A stretch of 64,000 nt of DNA from GCA-2706205 sp964215955. Its GTDB lineage: Bacteria > Bdellovibrionota > Bacteriovoracia > Bacteriovoracales > Bacteriovoracaceae. Made by a program: the position numbers and the translations under genes. Each line of letters opens with the position of its first letter. Positions within the stretch are counted from its first letter, which is position 1. The notes beneath the pieces were generated by a model. It ran no database searches and had not been told where the DNA came from. It saw nothing but the letters and a program-made list of their open reading frames with translations. The stretch is from the NCBI GenBank assembly GCA_964215955.1, contig CAXPDR010000029.1, positions 12,922-76,921 of the forward strand, given 5' to 3'. Of this stretch, positions 36,976 through 44,828 are shown one piece after another.

Positions 36976-37003
36976 TTGAAAAGAATCTAAAGCTGATTAC
37001 AAT
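36976..37003 (+). promoter_or_regulatory. Vegetative promoter giving a possibly leaderless mRNA
   Basis: TTGAAA at 36976-36981, 16 nt, TACAAT at 36998-37003. Only six bases separate the -10 from the ATG at 37010, and no ribosome site is visible. Confidence 0.55.
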
Positions 37004-37009
37004 ATAAGC

Positions 37010-38350
37010 ATGATTAAAAGACTTTTAATACTTATTCAATTTGGGATCCTTACTTCTTGTGTAACATCAGAGATTAATATCGATACAGTTGCTGAAGAGA
37101 CGAAAGAAGTTATTCCAGAAGTTGTATTTCAAGGTGTAAATGATGAAAGCTTTGGAGTAAAAAGACTTAGCTCTTCTGATGATCATAGTATCGCTTTTGA
37201 TAGCGCAATGGATTCACATGGAAATGTATATATCACTGGTTATACTCAAAATATTGCTTCCAGTTTAAAGACGTTAACAGTTTGGAAGTATTATAGTAAT
37301 GGAAGCTTAGATAGTAGTTTTGGATCGGGTGGTGCTTGGTATTATAATGGTGATTCTTCAGATAAAGATAGTGAAGGCTTGGCCATTGAAATTGATAAAA
37401 ATGAAAAGCTTATTATTGCTGGTTATACAAAAGATAGTAGAGCAAGGGCCTTAGCCTTGAGGTTAAACTCAAATGGAACTCTTGATACAAGCTTTGCAAG
37501 TTCTGGTTATTATATTTATTCTCATCCTAGTGCTGGTGCAAGTCAGGGGGAGAGAGCAAACTGTCTGGCGATTGGTGAAAATCAAAATATCTACCTTGGA
37601 GGACAAGGGTATCATGTAAATGATAAAAGTTTGAAGATTTGGAAGCTAGACCAAAATGGAAATGTCGTCACGAGCTTTGCTAGTTCTGGCCTTTGGCAGA
37701 TGAATAACACTGCTGGAGGGGCTGGTTCGGATAAAATAATCACCTGTGATTACCATGACAATGCCATTATTTTTGGAGGATATTCTTGGGGAGGAAGTTC
37801 TGGTGGTAAGCATAATGCATTTATTGGAAAAATTTCTTCCTTAGGAGTTATTGATTCATCTTTTGGCACTAGTGGGTTTATCATCGAAAATGAAATAGCC
37901 GGTGGGACTAATGTTAACGATTATATTGATAAAATAAAAGTACGCTCTGATGGACATATTTACGTCCTAGGAAGATCGACAAACTCTGGTGGTGATGTTG
38001 ATACATTTTTATTAGAAGTGGGTTTTGATGGGAGTAATAGCGACATTTCAATAAATATATTTAATGATATTTTGGGATACCCAGGCAATGATAAACTCAT
38101 GGATATTTACTATGAGTCCAGCACTAAAAAATTGTTTACAGTTGGAAATGCACCCGGTGCAGGTGGCTTTACTGCGGCCATCGCAGGGGTTATCAATTCA
38201 GACTACACGATAGATATTTTAAGCCAAACTGAGACTGTTTACGGCGGATCAATTTTTAACAATATCTCATTTAGAAATAAAAAACTTTATAATATTGGTT
38301 TTGAAACAAAGTCAGTAGAAAAAGGCTTAATAATAAGTCGATTAAAATAA
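37010..38350 (+). CDS. Delta-60 repeat lipoprotein
   Basis: A 446-residue lipoprotein; the signal ends in LTSC (Cys17). It carries beta-propeller-like repeats of the delta-60 type, recognisable by NGSLDSSFGSGG, NGTLDTSFASSG, GVIDSSFGTSG and similar every ~60-65 residues, each with I-x-[IV]-AG-Y-T-x-D-type strands. Delta-60 repeats are frequent in deltaproteobacterial and Bdellovibrio secreted proteins; function is undetermined. There is no ribosome site before the ATG and a -10 element lies six bases upstream, so a leaderless transcript is possible. It converges on the RRM gene across the repeat element at 38376. Confidence 0.88.
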   Translation: MIKRLLILIQFGILTSCVTSEINIDTVAEETKEVIPEVVFQGVNDESFGVKRLSSSDDHSIAFDSAMDSHGNVYITGYTQNIASSLKTLTVWKYYSNGSLDSSFGSGGAWYYNGDSSDKDSEGLAIEIDKNEKLIIAGYTKDSRARALALRLNSNGTLDTSFASSGYYIYSHPSAGASQGERANCLAIGENQNIYLGGQGYHVNDKSLKIWKLDQNGNVVTSFASSGLWQMNNTAGGAGSDKIITCDYHDNAIIFGGYSWGGSSGGKHNAFIGKISSLGVIDSSFGTSGFIIENEIAGGTNVNDYIDKIKVRSDGHIYVLGRSTNSGGDVDTFLLEVGFDGSNSDISINIFNDILGYPGNDKLMDIYYESSTKKLFTVGNAPGAGGFTAAIAGVINSDYTIDILSQTETVYGGSIFNNISFRNKKLYNIGFETKSVEKGLIISRLK

Positions 38351-38375
38351 TCTTGATTAACCGTCCCCTCTGCGT

Positions 38376-38579
38376 GGGGATGAAGCTTAAAGCCAAAGTA
38401 AACAACTGAAGCACTATACTGTGTTTTAAACCGATTCGACTAGAAGGCGTTAGGGGATTTATTATTTTTTGTGGGAAAAAGGAAAATAAAAAGTCTCGGG
38501 TCTTTGGAAGCTCTTGAAATTATTGTTACAAAAACAAATTAATCTTTCACTTCCAGACTTTGTCTTTAAGATCATCCCC
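38376..38579 (+). repeat. Structured repeat element, copy 2 (204 bp, terminal inverted repeats)
   Basis: It lies between convergent genes (stops at 38350 and 38611). The ends pair as GGGGATGA (38376-38383) with TCATCCCC (38572-38579) and CTTAAAG (38386-38392) with CTTTAAG (38564-38570), with a small internal loop. Inner pair: TGGAAG (38505-38510) with CTTCCA (38550-38555). Blocks identical to copy 1: AAACAACTGAAGCA (38400-38413), CTAGAAGGCGTTAG (38440-38453), TTGGAAGCTCTT (38504-38515) and CTTCCAGACTTTGTCTTTAA (38550-38569). Against copy 1 the closing stem shows A:T to G:C and T:A to C:G compensatory changes. No protein-coding frame is evident. Confidence 0.82.
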
Positions 38580-38610
38580 AATCAAGTAGGTTAGTTATTA
38601 ACCTTGAAGA

Positions 38611-39051
38611 TTAATTATTATTTTTCAAATGATCAAAAAGAACGTTTAATCCCTTTTTATCTCGTCTACGTTTAGGAGCTTTTACTGCTGGAGTTTCTGT
38701 TTCTGTCGGTGCTTTTTCAGACCTTATCGTTTTATAAGCGGGTCTGTTTTCTTTTGCGATACTTACTTTTAACGTTCTTCCTTGGAAAACCTTTCCATCA
38801 AGATCTTTGATAACTCGGTTTGCACCATTTTCATCAGCTACTTGAACAAAGGCAATACCCTTATTTAGACCAGTTTTGGTATCTTTTACAATATTTACAA
38901 AGTTCACCTTTACATATTTCTGAACAATTTTTTTTACATCAATGGCATCAAGCTTATATTTAAGTCCTGAAATATATAGAGTCACGTTCTTGCCTTGTTT
39001 AAGGCTTCCATATAATGGTGTTTTATTTAGTTTTTTCTCAACTTTTTGCAT
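38611..39051 (-). CDS. RRM-domain RNA-binding protein
   Basis: A 146-residue protein with one RNA recognition motif (~residues 22-100): RNP2 LYISGL and RNP1 KGIAFVQV, with the conserved tail GRTLKVSIAKE. A basic Lys/Arg-rich C terminus (KAPKRRRDKKG) follows. Bacterial single-RRM proteins bind single-stranded RNA and are often cold-induced; targets here are unknown. TAGG lies ~6 nt before the ATG. Its 3' end is 31 nt from the structured repeat at 38376, which transcription reading through would copy in antisense. Confidence 0.92.
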   Translation of the reverse strand: MQKVEKKLNKTPLYGSLKQGKNVTLYISGLKYKLDAIDVKKIVQKYVKVNFVNIVKDTKTGLNKGIAFVQVADENGANRVIKDLDGKVFQGRTLKVSIAKENRPAYKTIRSEKAPTETETPAVKAPKRRRDKKGLNVLFDHLKNNN

Positions 39052-39154
39052 ATTTACCTACTTTAAAAGGCTTTTTAGCACCTTTTAACAAGGAAGTCTT
39101 AACTTTCTTAAGTATTTGTAAAATCTACTGATTTTGATGGTTTATGAAATGGAT

Positions 39155-39181
39155 TAAATTAAATTTTTCCAATTCCGATAA
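39155..39181 (+). promoter_or_regulatory. Sigma-28 (FliA-type) promoter of the 80-residue secreted protein
   Basis: TAAATTAA at 39155-39162, 11 nt, TCCGATAA at 39174-39181 (seven of eight). Predicted start near 39188 gives a 22-nt leader holding AAGGAG. Confidence 0.7.
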
Positions 39182-39209
39182 GTTAAATGGATAGATAAGG
39201 AGTCATTTA

Positions 39210-39452
39210 ATGAAGATATTATTAGTTTCTTTGTTGTTATCACCAGTCGTTTTTGGAAAAGCAGTAGATTTGTCTGAGTTTAATGAGAAGCTTCATCAAA
39301 ATATGGATACTGTCTTAGAGCAGAACCCGCAAGTTTATGAGAAAAAGTCTTTTGGTAGAGCACCTGCTTCTGTTCCAAGTGAGAGTCCTGAAAACCTAAC
39401 AGAAAAACTAGATCATTTTGATGAGCAGATTGATGGGCAAAAATCTTGGTAA
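39210..39452 (+). CDS. Small secreted protein, unknown
   Basis: An 80-residue protein with a short signal peptide (MKILLVSLLLSPVVFG) and a charged mature part without cysteines (VDLSEFNEKLHQNMDTVLEQ). Not recognised. AAGGAG lies 8 nt before the ATG, a sigma-28-type promoter is upstream and a strong terminator follows 21 nt after the stop, so it is a self-contained transcription unit. Confidence 0.75.
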   Translation: MKILLVSLLLSPVVFGKAVDLSEFNEKLHQNMDTVLEQNPQVYEKKSFGRAPASVPSESPENLTEKLDHFDEQIDGQKSW

Positions 39453-39473
39453 TAAATGTGAAATTTATAGAAT

Positions 39474-39505
39474 AAAAAAGCCTCCAAGTACTGGAGGCTT
39501 TTTTT
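39474..39505. terminator. Bidirectional rho-independent terminator
   Basis: AAAAAAGCCTCCA (39474-39486) pairs with TGGAGGCTTTTTT (39492-39504) around a 5-nt loop, with T-runs in both directions. It serves the small secreted gene (plus) and the slipin operon (minus). Confidence 0.9.
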
Positions 39506-39509
39506 ATGT

Positions 39510-40259
39510 TTACTGTTTAAAAATACCTTTCAGTGACCCAGCAAGATCTAGTGGGACTGGAAAAATTACGGAAGACTTATTACTTCCACTTGAGACTTCT
39601 CTCATTGTGTCTAAATATCTAAGTGTCATAGCATTGTCTTCTTGTGCTAGGACTCCAGCAGCTTCTGCCAGCTTTTTAGCAGCTTGAAATTCACCATCTG
39701 CAGAAATAATTTTTGCTCTTTTTTCTCTTTCTGCTTCGGCTTGCTTGGCCATCGCTCTTTGCATATTTTCTGGAAGATCAATTGCTTTTAATTCTACATT
39801 TGTTACTTTGATTCCCCATGGTTCAGTTTGATCATCTAAAATAACTTGTAATTTCGCATTGATATCATCTCTTTGAGAGAGAACTTCATCTAACTCATAT
39901 TGGCCAATAACAGATCTTAAAGTTGTTTGGGCAATTTGTGATGTTGCATGATAAAAGTTTTCAACCTTAATAACAGATTTTTGAGGATTATTTACTCTGA
40001 AGTAAACAACTCCATTAACCTTTAAGGTCACGTTGTCTTTGGTGATGATATCTTGTGAAGGAATATCCATTGTAACAACTCTTAGATCAACTTTAACCAT
40101 TTTTTCGATAATGGGTATTAAGATAATAAGACCTGGACCTCTTACTCCTGCGTAAGATCCTAGTCTAAAGATAACACCTCTTTCAAATTCATTAAGAATT
40201 TTGATAGAGGACATTAGTAATAAAACTAAAATAACAATTAATGGTAAAAATCCAAACAT
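39510..40259 (-). CDS. Slipin (SPFH/stomatin-family membrane protein)
   Basis: A 249-residue protein with an N-terminal membrane hairpin (~residues 4-20) and an SPFH/band 7 domain: EFERGVIFRLGSYAGVRGPG, TKDNVTLKVNGVVYFRV, then the helical segment KQAEAEREKRAKIISADGEFQAA. Stomatin-like proteins organise membrane microdomains. It lies 13 nt downstream of the NfeD-type protease gene; the slipin/NfeD1b pair is a well-known conserved operon in which the protease cleaves the slipin C terminus. Confidence 0.95.
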   Translation of the reverse strand: MFGFLPLIVILVLLLMSSIKILNEFERGVIFRLGSYAGVRGPGLIILIPIIEKMVKVDLRVVTMDIPSQDIITKDNVTLKVNGVVYFRVNNPQKSVIKVENFYHATSQIAQTTLRSVIGQYELDEVLSQRDDINAKLQVILDDQTEPWGIKVTNVELKAIDLPENMQRAMAKQAEAEREKRAKIISADGEFQAAKKLAEAAGVLAQEDNAMTLRYLDTMREVSSGSNKSSVIFPVPLDLAGSLKGIFKQ

Positions 40260-40272
40260 ATTCTCTCCTAAA

Positions 40273-41577
40273 TTATTTTGCTGAAATAGTTAAATGCAAT
40301 TTTTCATTATCTAGATGATCAACTTTTACATGATCACCTTCTTTAAATTCGGTACTAGAGTAGGCACTCCAAATTTCTCCATCAAGTTTAACTTGATATT
40401 TAAATTTACCTTCGTCCTTACCCATGAGTTTTGAGACAATGGCTTCTTCCCCACGAGTATCAAAAAGTTCTTTGTTTTTTCTATAAGTCTTTATAAAGTA
40501 GAAACCAATAAATCCTACATAAATTGCGATAGCAGAAACGACAGAAATGATAACTTTGATTTCTAGTTCGATAAAACTATTGTCTGTTCTAAATAAGAAG
40601 AGTGACCCAAATATTAACGAAGCTAGACCTGCTAAAGTTAAGACTCCAAAACTGGTAATATATGCTTCCAATACGAAGAGGATAAAACTTAAAATGATTA
40701 ATCCCATTGCTCCCATATTTAGAGGTAGCACCTGAAATCCTATCGCTGCTAAAACAAGGAAAAAAGCACCTAAGGCCCCTGCGATTATTCCACCAGGCGC
40801 TTGAAGCTCGAAATAGATTAAAGCAGCTCCAATAATAAATAAAACATATGCTGTTGTTGGATTGGCAAAAATATTTAATATTTGTTGACCCGGGTCCATT
40901 TCAATATTTTCTACTGGAACATTTGGCTGAATTTCTAGCTTATATGCTTTGCCTTTAACTGTGACTTCTAAATTATTTAAATAAGCTAATAATTCTTTTT
41001 GATCATTAATAATATTATCAATCACTTTTTCTTTTAAAGCAGTTCTTGCATCTAAGCTTTCTGCCTCCGAAATCATTTTTTCAAAATGCTCCGGGTTTCT
41101 TCCTCTGGCTTTTGAAAGGGAAGTCACCAAGGCCACTAAATCATTTACAGCTTTAGACTTAGCATCTTTTTGTTCAATATCTTTTCCCATTTGAATCGGA
41201 GTTGCTGCACCAATATTAGTTCCTTCACTCATCACAAGAATATGAGCTCCACTTGCAATAATTGCACCTGCACTAGTAGCACTCGCACCTTCTGGAGTAA
41301 TCCAAATTGCTATTGGAAAATCTACTGAACCCATAGCGGTTAGTATTTCTTTGGTTGTGGTAACCAGTCCGCCAGGGGTATCAAGCTTTATGAGAACAAA
41401 GTCGTTATTTTTTTGAGATAATTTTTTTAAATTTGTTTCTATATAATTAAAAGTCGCCGGATTTATACTTGAGTTGATATTTAAAGTAGTTACCTTATTT
41501 ATAGAATAATTTTCCTTAGCATAAACATTAGTAAAACTTAATAATAGACAAATGGCGTAAAAATAAACTCTTTTCAT
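40273..41577 (-). CDS. NfeD-type membrane serine protease
   Basis: A 434-residue protein with a signal peptide, then a ClpP-class (S49-like) serine protease domain: KLDTPGGLVTTTKEIL, GASATSAGAIIASG (nucleophile Ser in SATSAG, about residue 95-105) and GTNIGAATPI; a Lys base is expected downstream. Four to five membrane helices follow (~230-360) and a C-terminal OB-fold NfeD domain (EEAIVSKLMGKDEG to DHLDNEKLHLTI). Known partner: the slipin encoded immediately downstream. The ATG is at the first Met of a good signal peptide (MKRVYFYAICLLLSF). Confidence 0.94.
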   Translation of the reverse strand: MKRVYFYAICLLLSFTNVYAKENYSINKVTTLNINSSINPATFNYIETNLKKLSQKNNDFVLIKLDTPGGLVTTTKEILTAMGSVDFPIAIWITPEGASATSAGAIIASGAHILVMSEGTNIGAATPIQMGKDIEQKDAKSKAVNDLVALVTSLSKARGRNPEHFEKMISEAESLDARTALKEKVIDNIINDQKELLAYLNNLEVTVKGKAYKLEIQPNVPVENIEMDPGQQILNIFANPTTAYVLFIIGAALIYFELQAPGGIIAGALGAFFLVLAAIGFQVLPLNMGAMGLIILSFILFVLEAYITSFGVLTLAGLASLIFGSLFLFRTDNSFIELEIKVIISVVSAIAIYVGFIGFYFIKTYRKNKELFDTRGEEAIVSKLMGKDEGKFKYQVKLDGEIWSAYSSTEFKEGDHVKVDHLDNEKLHLTISAK

Positions 41578-41633
41578 AATATAAAAATAGATTAAAAATG
41601 CCCCTTTCGTAAAACAAAAAAGGGTAGATATTA

Positions 41634-42947
41634 GTGAAACGTTCTAAAATTGTTGTGTTGGGTCATATTCTTAATCCTATTTCAGATACAAAGTGTGAGT
41701 ACTTTAAAAATGGAGTCATGGTTTTATCACCAAAAACTTCTAAAGATAAAACGGTCTATTACGTTGAACAGCTCGGTCATAAAAGGATCTTGAGTTCTCT
41801 AAGTGAAGGTTTTCAATTAGTGGACTACTCTGATCATGTGATTATCCCTTCATTTTTTGATATGCATTTTCATTGGGTTCAAGATGATGTCCGCGAAATG
41901 CCTAAAGCCAATTTATTAACATGGCTTGATAATTATACTTTTCCAACAGAGAAAAAATTTAAAAATAAGACTTATGCTAAGAAACGAGCAAATGAGTTCT
42001 TTTCAAGACTTGCTAGTGTTGGAACTTTAGGAGGAGCTTGTTATTCATCAATTCATGAACATGCCTGTGAGTATGCTATTGAAAAATGTATTGGAGATTT
42101 TACTATTGGGAACGTTTTAATGACCCAGAATTCTCCAAAGTATCTTTCCCAAACCAAAGATAATGCGGTTGAAATAGTTAAGCGTTTAAGTTCAAAATAT
42201 AAGTCTAAATATGCTTTAACACCAAGGTTTGCGATCGCAACAGATGCTCAAACGATGAAAGAAACTTCGAAAATTGCGAAGAAGAATAAAAGTTTCATGC
42301 AATCCCACTTATGTGAAACTCAAAATGAAATAGATTTTGTTAAAAGCTTATATAAAGAGGTAAAAGGATTTGAAAAAGTAAAATCCTATACAGAAATTTA
42401 TAAGAAAGTTGGAATGCTAGGCCCTAATTGTATTATGGGGCATGGAATTCATTTAATGCCAGAAGAAATTGAGATGTTGGCTAAAACTAAAACTGCAATT
42501 GCACATTGTCCTACAAGTAATGCTCCAATAAAGGAGAAAGGACTAGGTTCTGGATTGTTTGATTTTAAACGTATTGAAAAAAATAATATTCGTTGGGCAC
42601 TAGGATCTGATATTGGTGGTGGTCCAGTATTGTCGATGTTTGATGTTATGCGTTCTTTTGTGGATCAAAATGCCAAAGCTAATGTAAAAGGTGCAACTTA
42701 TAAAAAAGCCTTGTACAGGGCCACACTTGCTGGTGCTAAACTTCTGAAATTAGATAAGAAAAAAGGAAATCTCTCTGTTGGTAAAGAAGCAAATTTTTTA
42801 GTTCTTCCGAAGTTAAAAGCTGATGTAGAGCCGAAGGTAGAGAGTATTTTAGCTCACTATATTGGAAAACATAAAAGGCAAAGAATTAAGTATGATCAGA
42901 TGTTAGAAAAAGTCTACTTTCAAGGTCAGGTTATTCATTCGAAATAA
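41634..42947 (+). CDS. guaD: Guanine-deaminase-like amidohydrolase
   Basis: A 437-residue metal-dependent amidohydrolase. Metal-site motifs: MHFHW near residue 80, SHLCE near 223, GHGIHL near 268, and GSDIGGGPVLSMFDVMR near 325. The stretch NLLTWLDNYTFPTEKKF closely follows the guanine deaminase pattern (LLxWLxxYTFPxE), so hydrolysis of guanine to xanthine is the best guess; other purine or triazine deaminases of the family remain possible. The start is GTG with AAGGG about 9 nt upstream. Divergent from the NfeD operon with 56 nt between starts. Confidence 0.75.
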   Translation: MKRSKIVVLGHILNPISDTKCEYFKNGVMVLSPKTSKDKTVYYVEQLGHKRILSSLSEGFQLVDYSDHVIIPSFFDMHFHWVQDDVREMPKANLLTWLDNYTFPTEKKFKNKTYAKKRANEFFSRLASVGTLGGACYSSIHEHACEYAIEKCIGDFTIGNVLMTQNSPKYLSQTKDNAVEIVKRLSSKYKSKYALTPRFAIATDAQTMKETSKIAKKNKSFMQSHLCETQNEIDFVKSLYKEVKGFEKVKSYTEIYKKVGMLGPNCIMGHGIHLMPEEIEMLAKTKTAIAHCPTSNAPIKEKGLGSGLFDFKRIEKNNIRWALGSDIGGGPVLSMFDVMRSFVDQNAKANVKGATYKKALYRATLAGAKLLKLDKKKGNLSVGKEANFLVLPKLKADVEPKVESILAHYIGKHKRQRIKYDQMLEKVYFQGQVIHSK

Positions 42948-43008
42948 ATACATATACAAAAACTAAAAATTTTGTAAAAATTTCAAAGAACAAACAAGGA
43001 TGTTTCAT

Positions 43009-43656
43009 ATGAAAAAACTCATCTTTCCAGTTATTTTTACAATTTCGATTGGATTGAACTTTTATCTTCTAAGTGGTGATAGCGAGCTATTGGTAAGTGA
43101 CGATCTCGATGATGCATTATATGAAGAAGTAAATGATCAAATTTCAGTAGCCCAATCAGCTATAAAGAAAACGGATTTACTGGCGCACAAAAAGAGTCAT
43201 CATAAACAAAATATTAAAGTCATAGAAAATGAAATCAATACAGCTAATGAACCAGATCACCAAGATGATAGAGGTTATAGTGAAGACAAAGCTTCAGAGG
43301 ACTTTGAAAGAAATTATGAACAATCAAAGTTGAAATGGGATCAAGACTCGCAAGATTATTTTGAAAGAGAGTTAGGTCTCCGTATCGAAGCTTATGAAAC
43401 TTATCTCGAATTACAAAAATTAAGAGAAAAAGAAGTAAGTAATTATATGACTCCCAAAATTGAAGATGCTAATGGTGAGCCATATCTTTTTACACTAGAA
43501 GATAATATTGAAATTGGAAAAATTAATAGTAAGTATCTTAAACAATTAAAAGATACCATGGGAGCTGAATCTTATGAGAGGTATATTAATTTTAGACAGA
43601 ATTATAATAAAAAATTAATTACTTCTGGAAATGCTCATTTCTATGTTGAGTTCTAA
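43009..43656 (+). CDS. Membrane-anchored acidic/helical protein
   Basis: A 215-residue protein with an N-terminal anchor (about residues 3-22) followed by a highly charged, mostly helical periplasmic region with an acidic centre (EDKASEDFERNYEQ) and helical tail. Not recognised. An in-frame ATG at 43000 overlaps the AAGGA site; the ATG at 43009 has that site 10 nt upstream and begins the hydrophobic segment, so it is preferred. The 3' end overlaps the pseudopilin-like gene by up to 26 nt, implying coupled translation. Confidence 0.75.
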   Translation: MKKLIFPVIFTISIGLNFYLLSGDSELLVSDDLDDALYEEVNDQISVAQSAIKKTDLLAHKKSHHKQNIKVIENEINTANEPDHQDDRGYSEDKASEDFERNYEQSKLKWDQDSQDYFERELGLRIEAYETYLELQKLREKEVSNYMTPKIEDANGEPYLFTLEDNIEIGKINSKYLKQLKDTMGAESYERYINFRQNYNKKLITSGNAHFYVEF

Positions 43657-44827
43657 TCTTTATAAGAACGTTTTTAAAAATCAAAATGGCTTTTCAATTG
43701 TTCAAGTTTTAGTTGCTGCAGGAATGGCCGGAGGCTTGGCCGTTGTGATGATGCAAATGATGGGGAATTTGAATAAATCCTCTAAATTTGCAGAATCTAA
43801 AGTTGATGAAATTGAATTAAGATCAATGGTTCGATTAATCCTATCAAATGATAAATTTTGTCGTATTAGTCTTGCCGGCGAAGGACCTCTTGGAAGCCCA
43901 ACAAACCCTGTAACTTTTCAAAAATCTGCGATTGATGGTGATATGCCTAATGAAGGACTTGAATTTGAACTCTTTTATTCATCACCTGATGGTGAGTCCA
44001 GAACACAAAAAAAACTTAGTGCGACCGATGATTCACTAAATCGATTCGGAAATCTTTCTATTCAAAGCCTTTTCTTGACTATGAATAATGGAGTAGGGAG
44101 TAATTACCCAGCAAGCTCTGGTGAGAGTGATATCGGAGAGATTGTTATTGAAGGAGAGAAAAGAATTCAAGAGAGTAGAGTTGATTTTAAAATGAGTTTT
44201 CCCATTAGTGTTAGTTTTAGGACAAATGCAGCTGGGGAGAGTACTATTTTAAGCTGTTCTTTAATGGGAGAAAAAACTGTCCCACAACTATCAGCAAGTT
44301 CTGTTGATTATAAATCTTCTACAGCATGGGGCTCTACTTTAACTTGTGATACAGGGCAGTTTATTACAGCAATGTGCTCAAGTGGTAAGAATAAAGACTG
44401 TCCTCCTATGTCCTCAGCTCCAACGAGAATTGGCTGTGTTAGTGATACTACAGACTCTTATGTTCCAAACTTAGGAGCTTCTGTTTATAAGACTGGTTGG
44501 TATAGAAACTTAGTTGTTTGTCCTCCATTTCATGTTGCGGATTCCTTATGTACAGCTGGTGAAAACGCTGATTGTAATTATGGAGGTACTGGTTATTTTG
44601 CAGTTATGCGTTGTCGTCCTTGGACGGTAGGTTCATCTAGGCAGATGACTATTGAGGTCCATGAGTATAAAGGGACTGCAAGTTGGAGTGGTGTGTTATC
44701 ATGTAGCCCTGGATATTATCTTACTGGTGTATGTGTCTCGGGAGAGCATAAGGATTGTGCTTTACATGGTAATGATATGGATAAAAATCTTGCAAAAGTT
44801 ATTAGGTGCTCAAAAGTTATTGAATAG
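43631..44827 (+). CDS. Pseudopilin-like protein with three C-terminal Cys repeats
   Basis: 398 residues (386-398 depending on whether ATG 43631 or 43643 is used). The N terminus has a type IV prepilin signal: a short basic leader, then G-FSIVQVLVAAGMAGGLAVVMMQMM, with Gln in place of the usual Glu5. The C-terminal ~170 residues contain three copies of a module with the pattern L-x-C-x-x-G-x-x-[IL]-T-[AG]-x-C-x-SG-x-x-x-DC (around TCDTGQFITAMCSSGKNKDC, the CPPFHVADSLCTAGENADC copy, and SCSPGYYLTGVCVSGEHKDC). The pilin fold plus disulphide-rich modules suggests a minor pilin or secretion pseudopilin with an exposed head (inference). Known pilin assembly genes are not adjacent. Confidence 0.8.
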   Translation: MLISMLSSNLYKNVFKNQNGFSIVQVLVAAGMAGGLAVVMMQMMGNLNKSSKFAESKVDEIELRSMVRLILSNDKFCRISLAGEGPLGSPTNPVTFQKSAIDGDMPNEGLEFELFYSSPDGESRTQKKLSATDDSLNRFGNLSIQSLFLTMNNGVGSNYPASSGESDIGEIVIEGEKRIQESRVDFKMSFPISVSFRTNAAGESTILSCSLMGEKTVPQLSASSVDYKSSTAWGSTLTCDTGQFITAMCSSGKNKDCPPMSSAPTRIGCVSDTTDSYVPNLGASVYKTGWYRNLVVCPPFHVADSLCTAGENADCNYGGTGYFAVMRCRPWTVGSSRQMTIEVHEYKGTASWSGVLSCSPGYYLTGVCVSGEHKDCALHGNDMDKNLAKVIRCSKVIE

Positions 44828-44828
44828 T

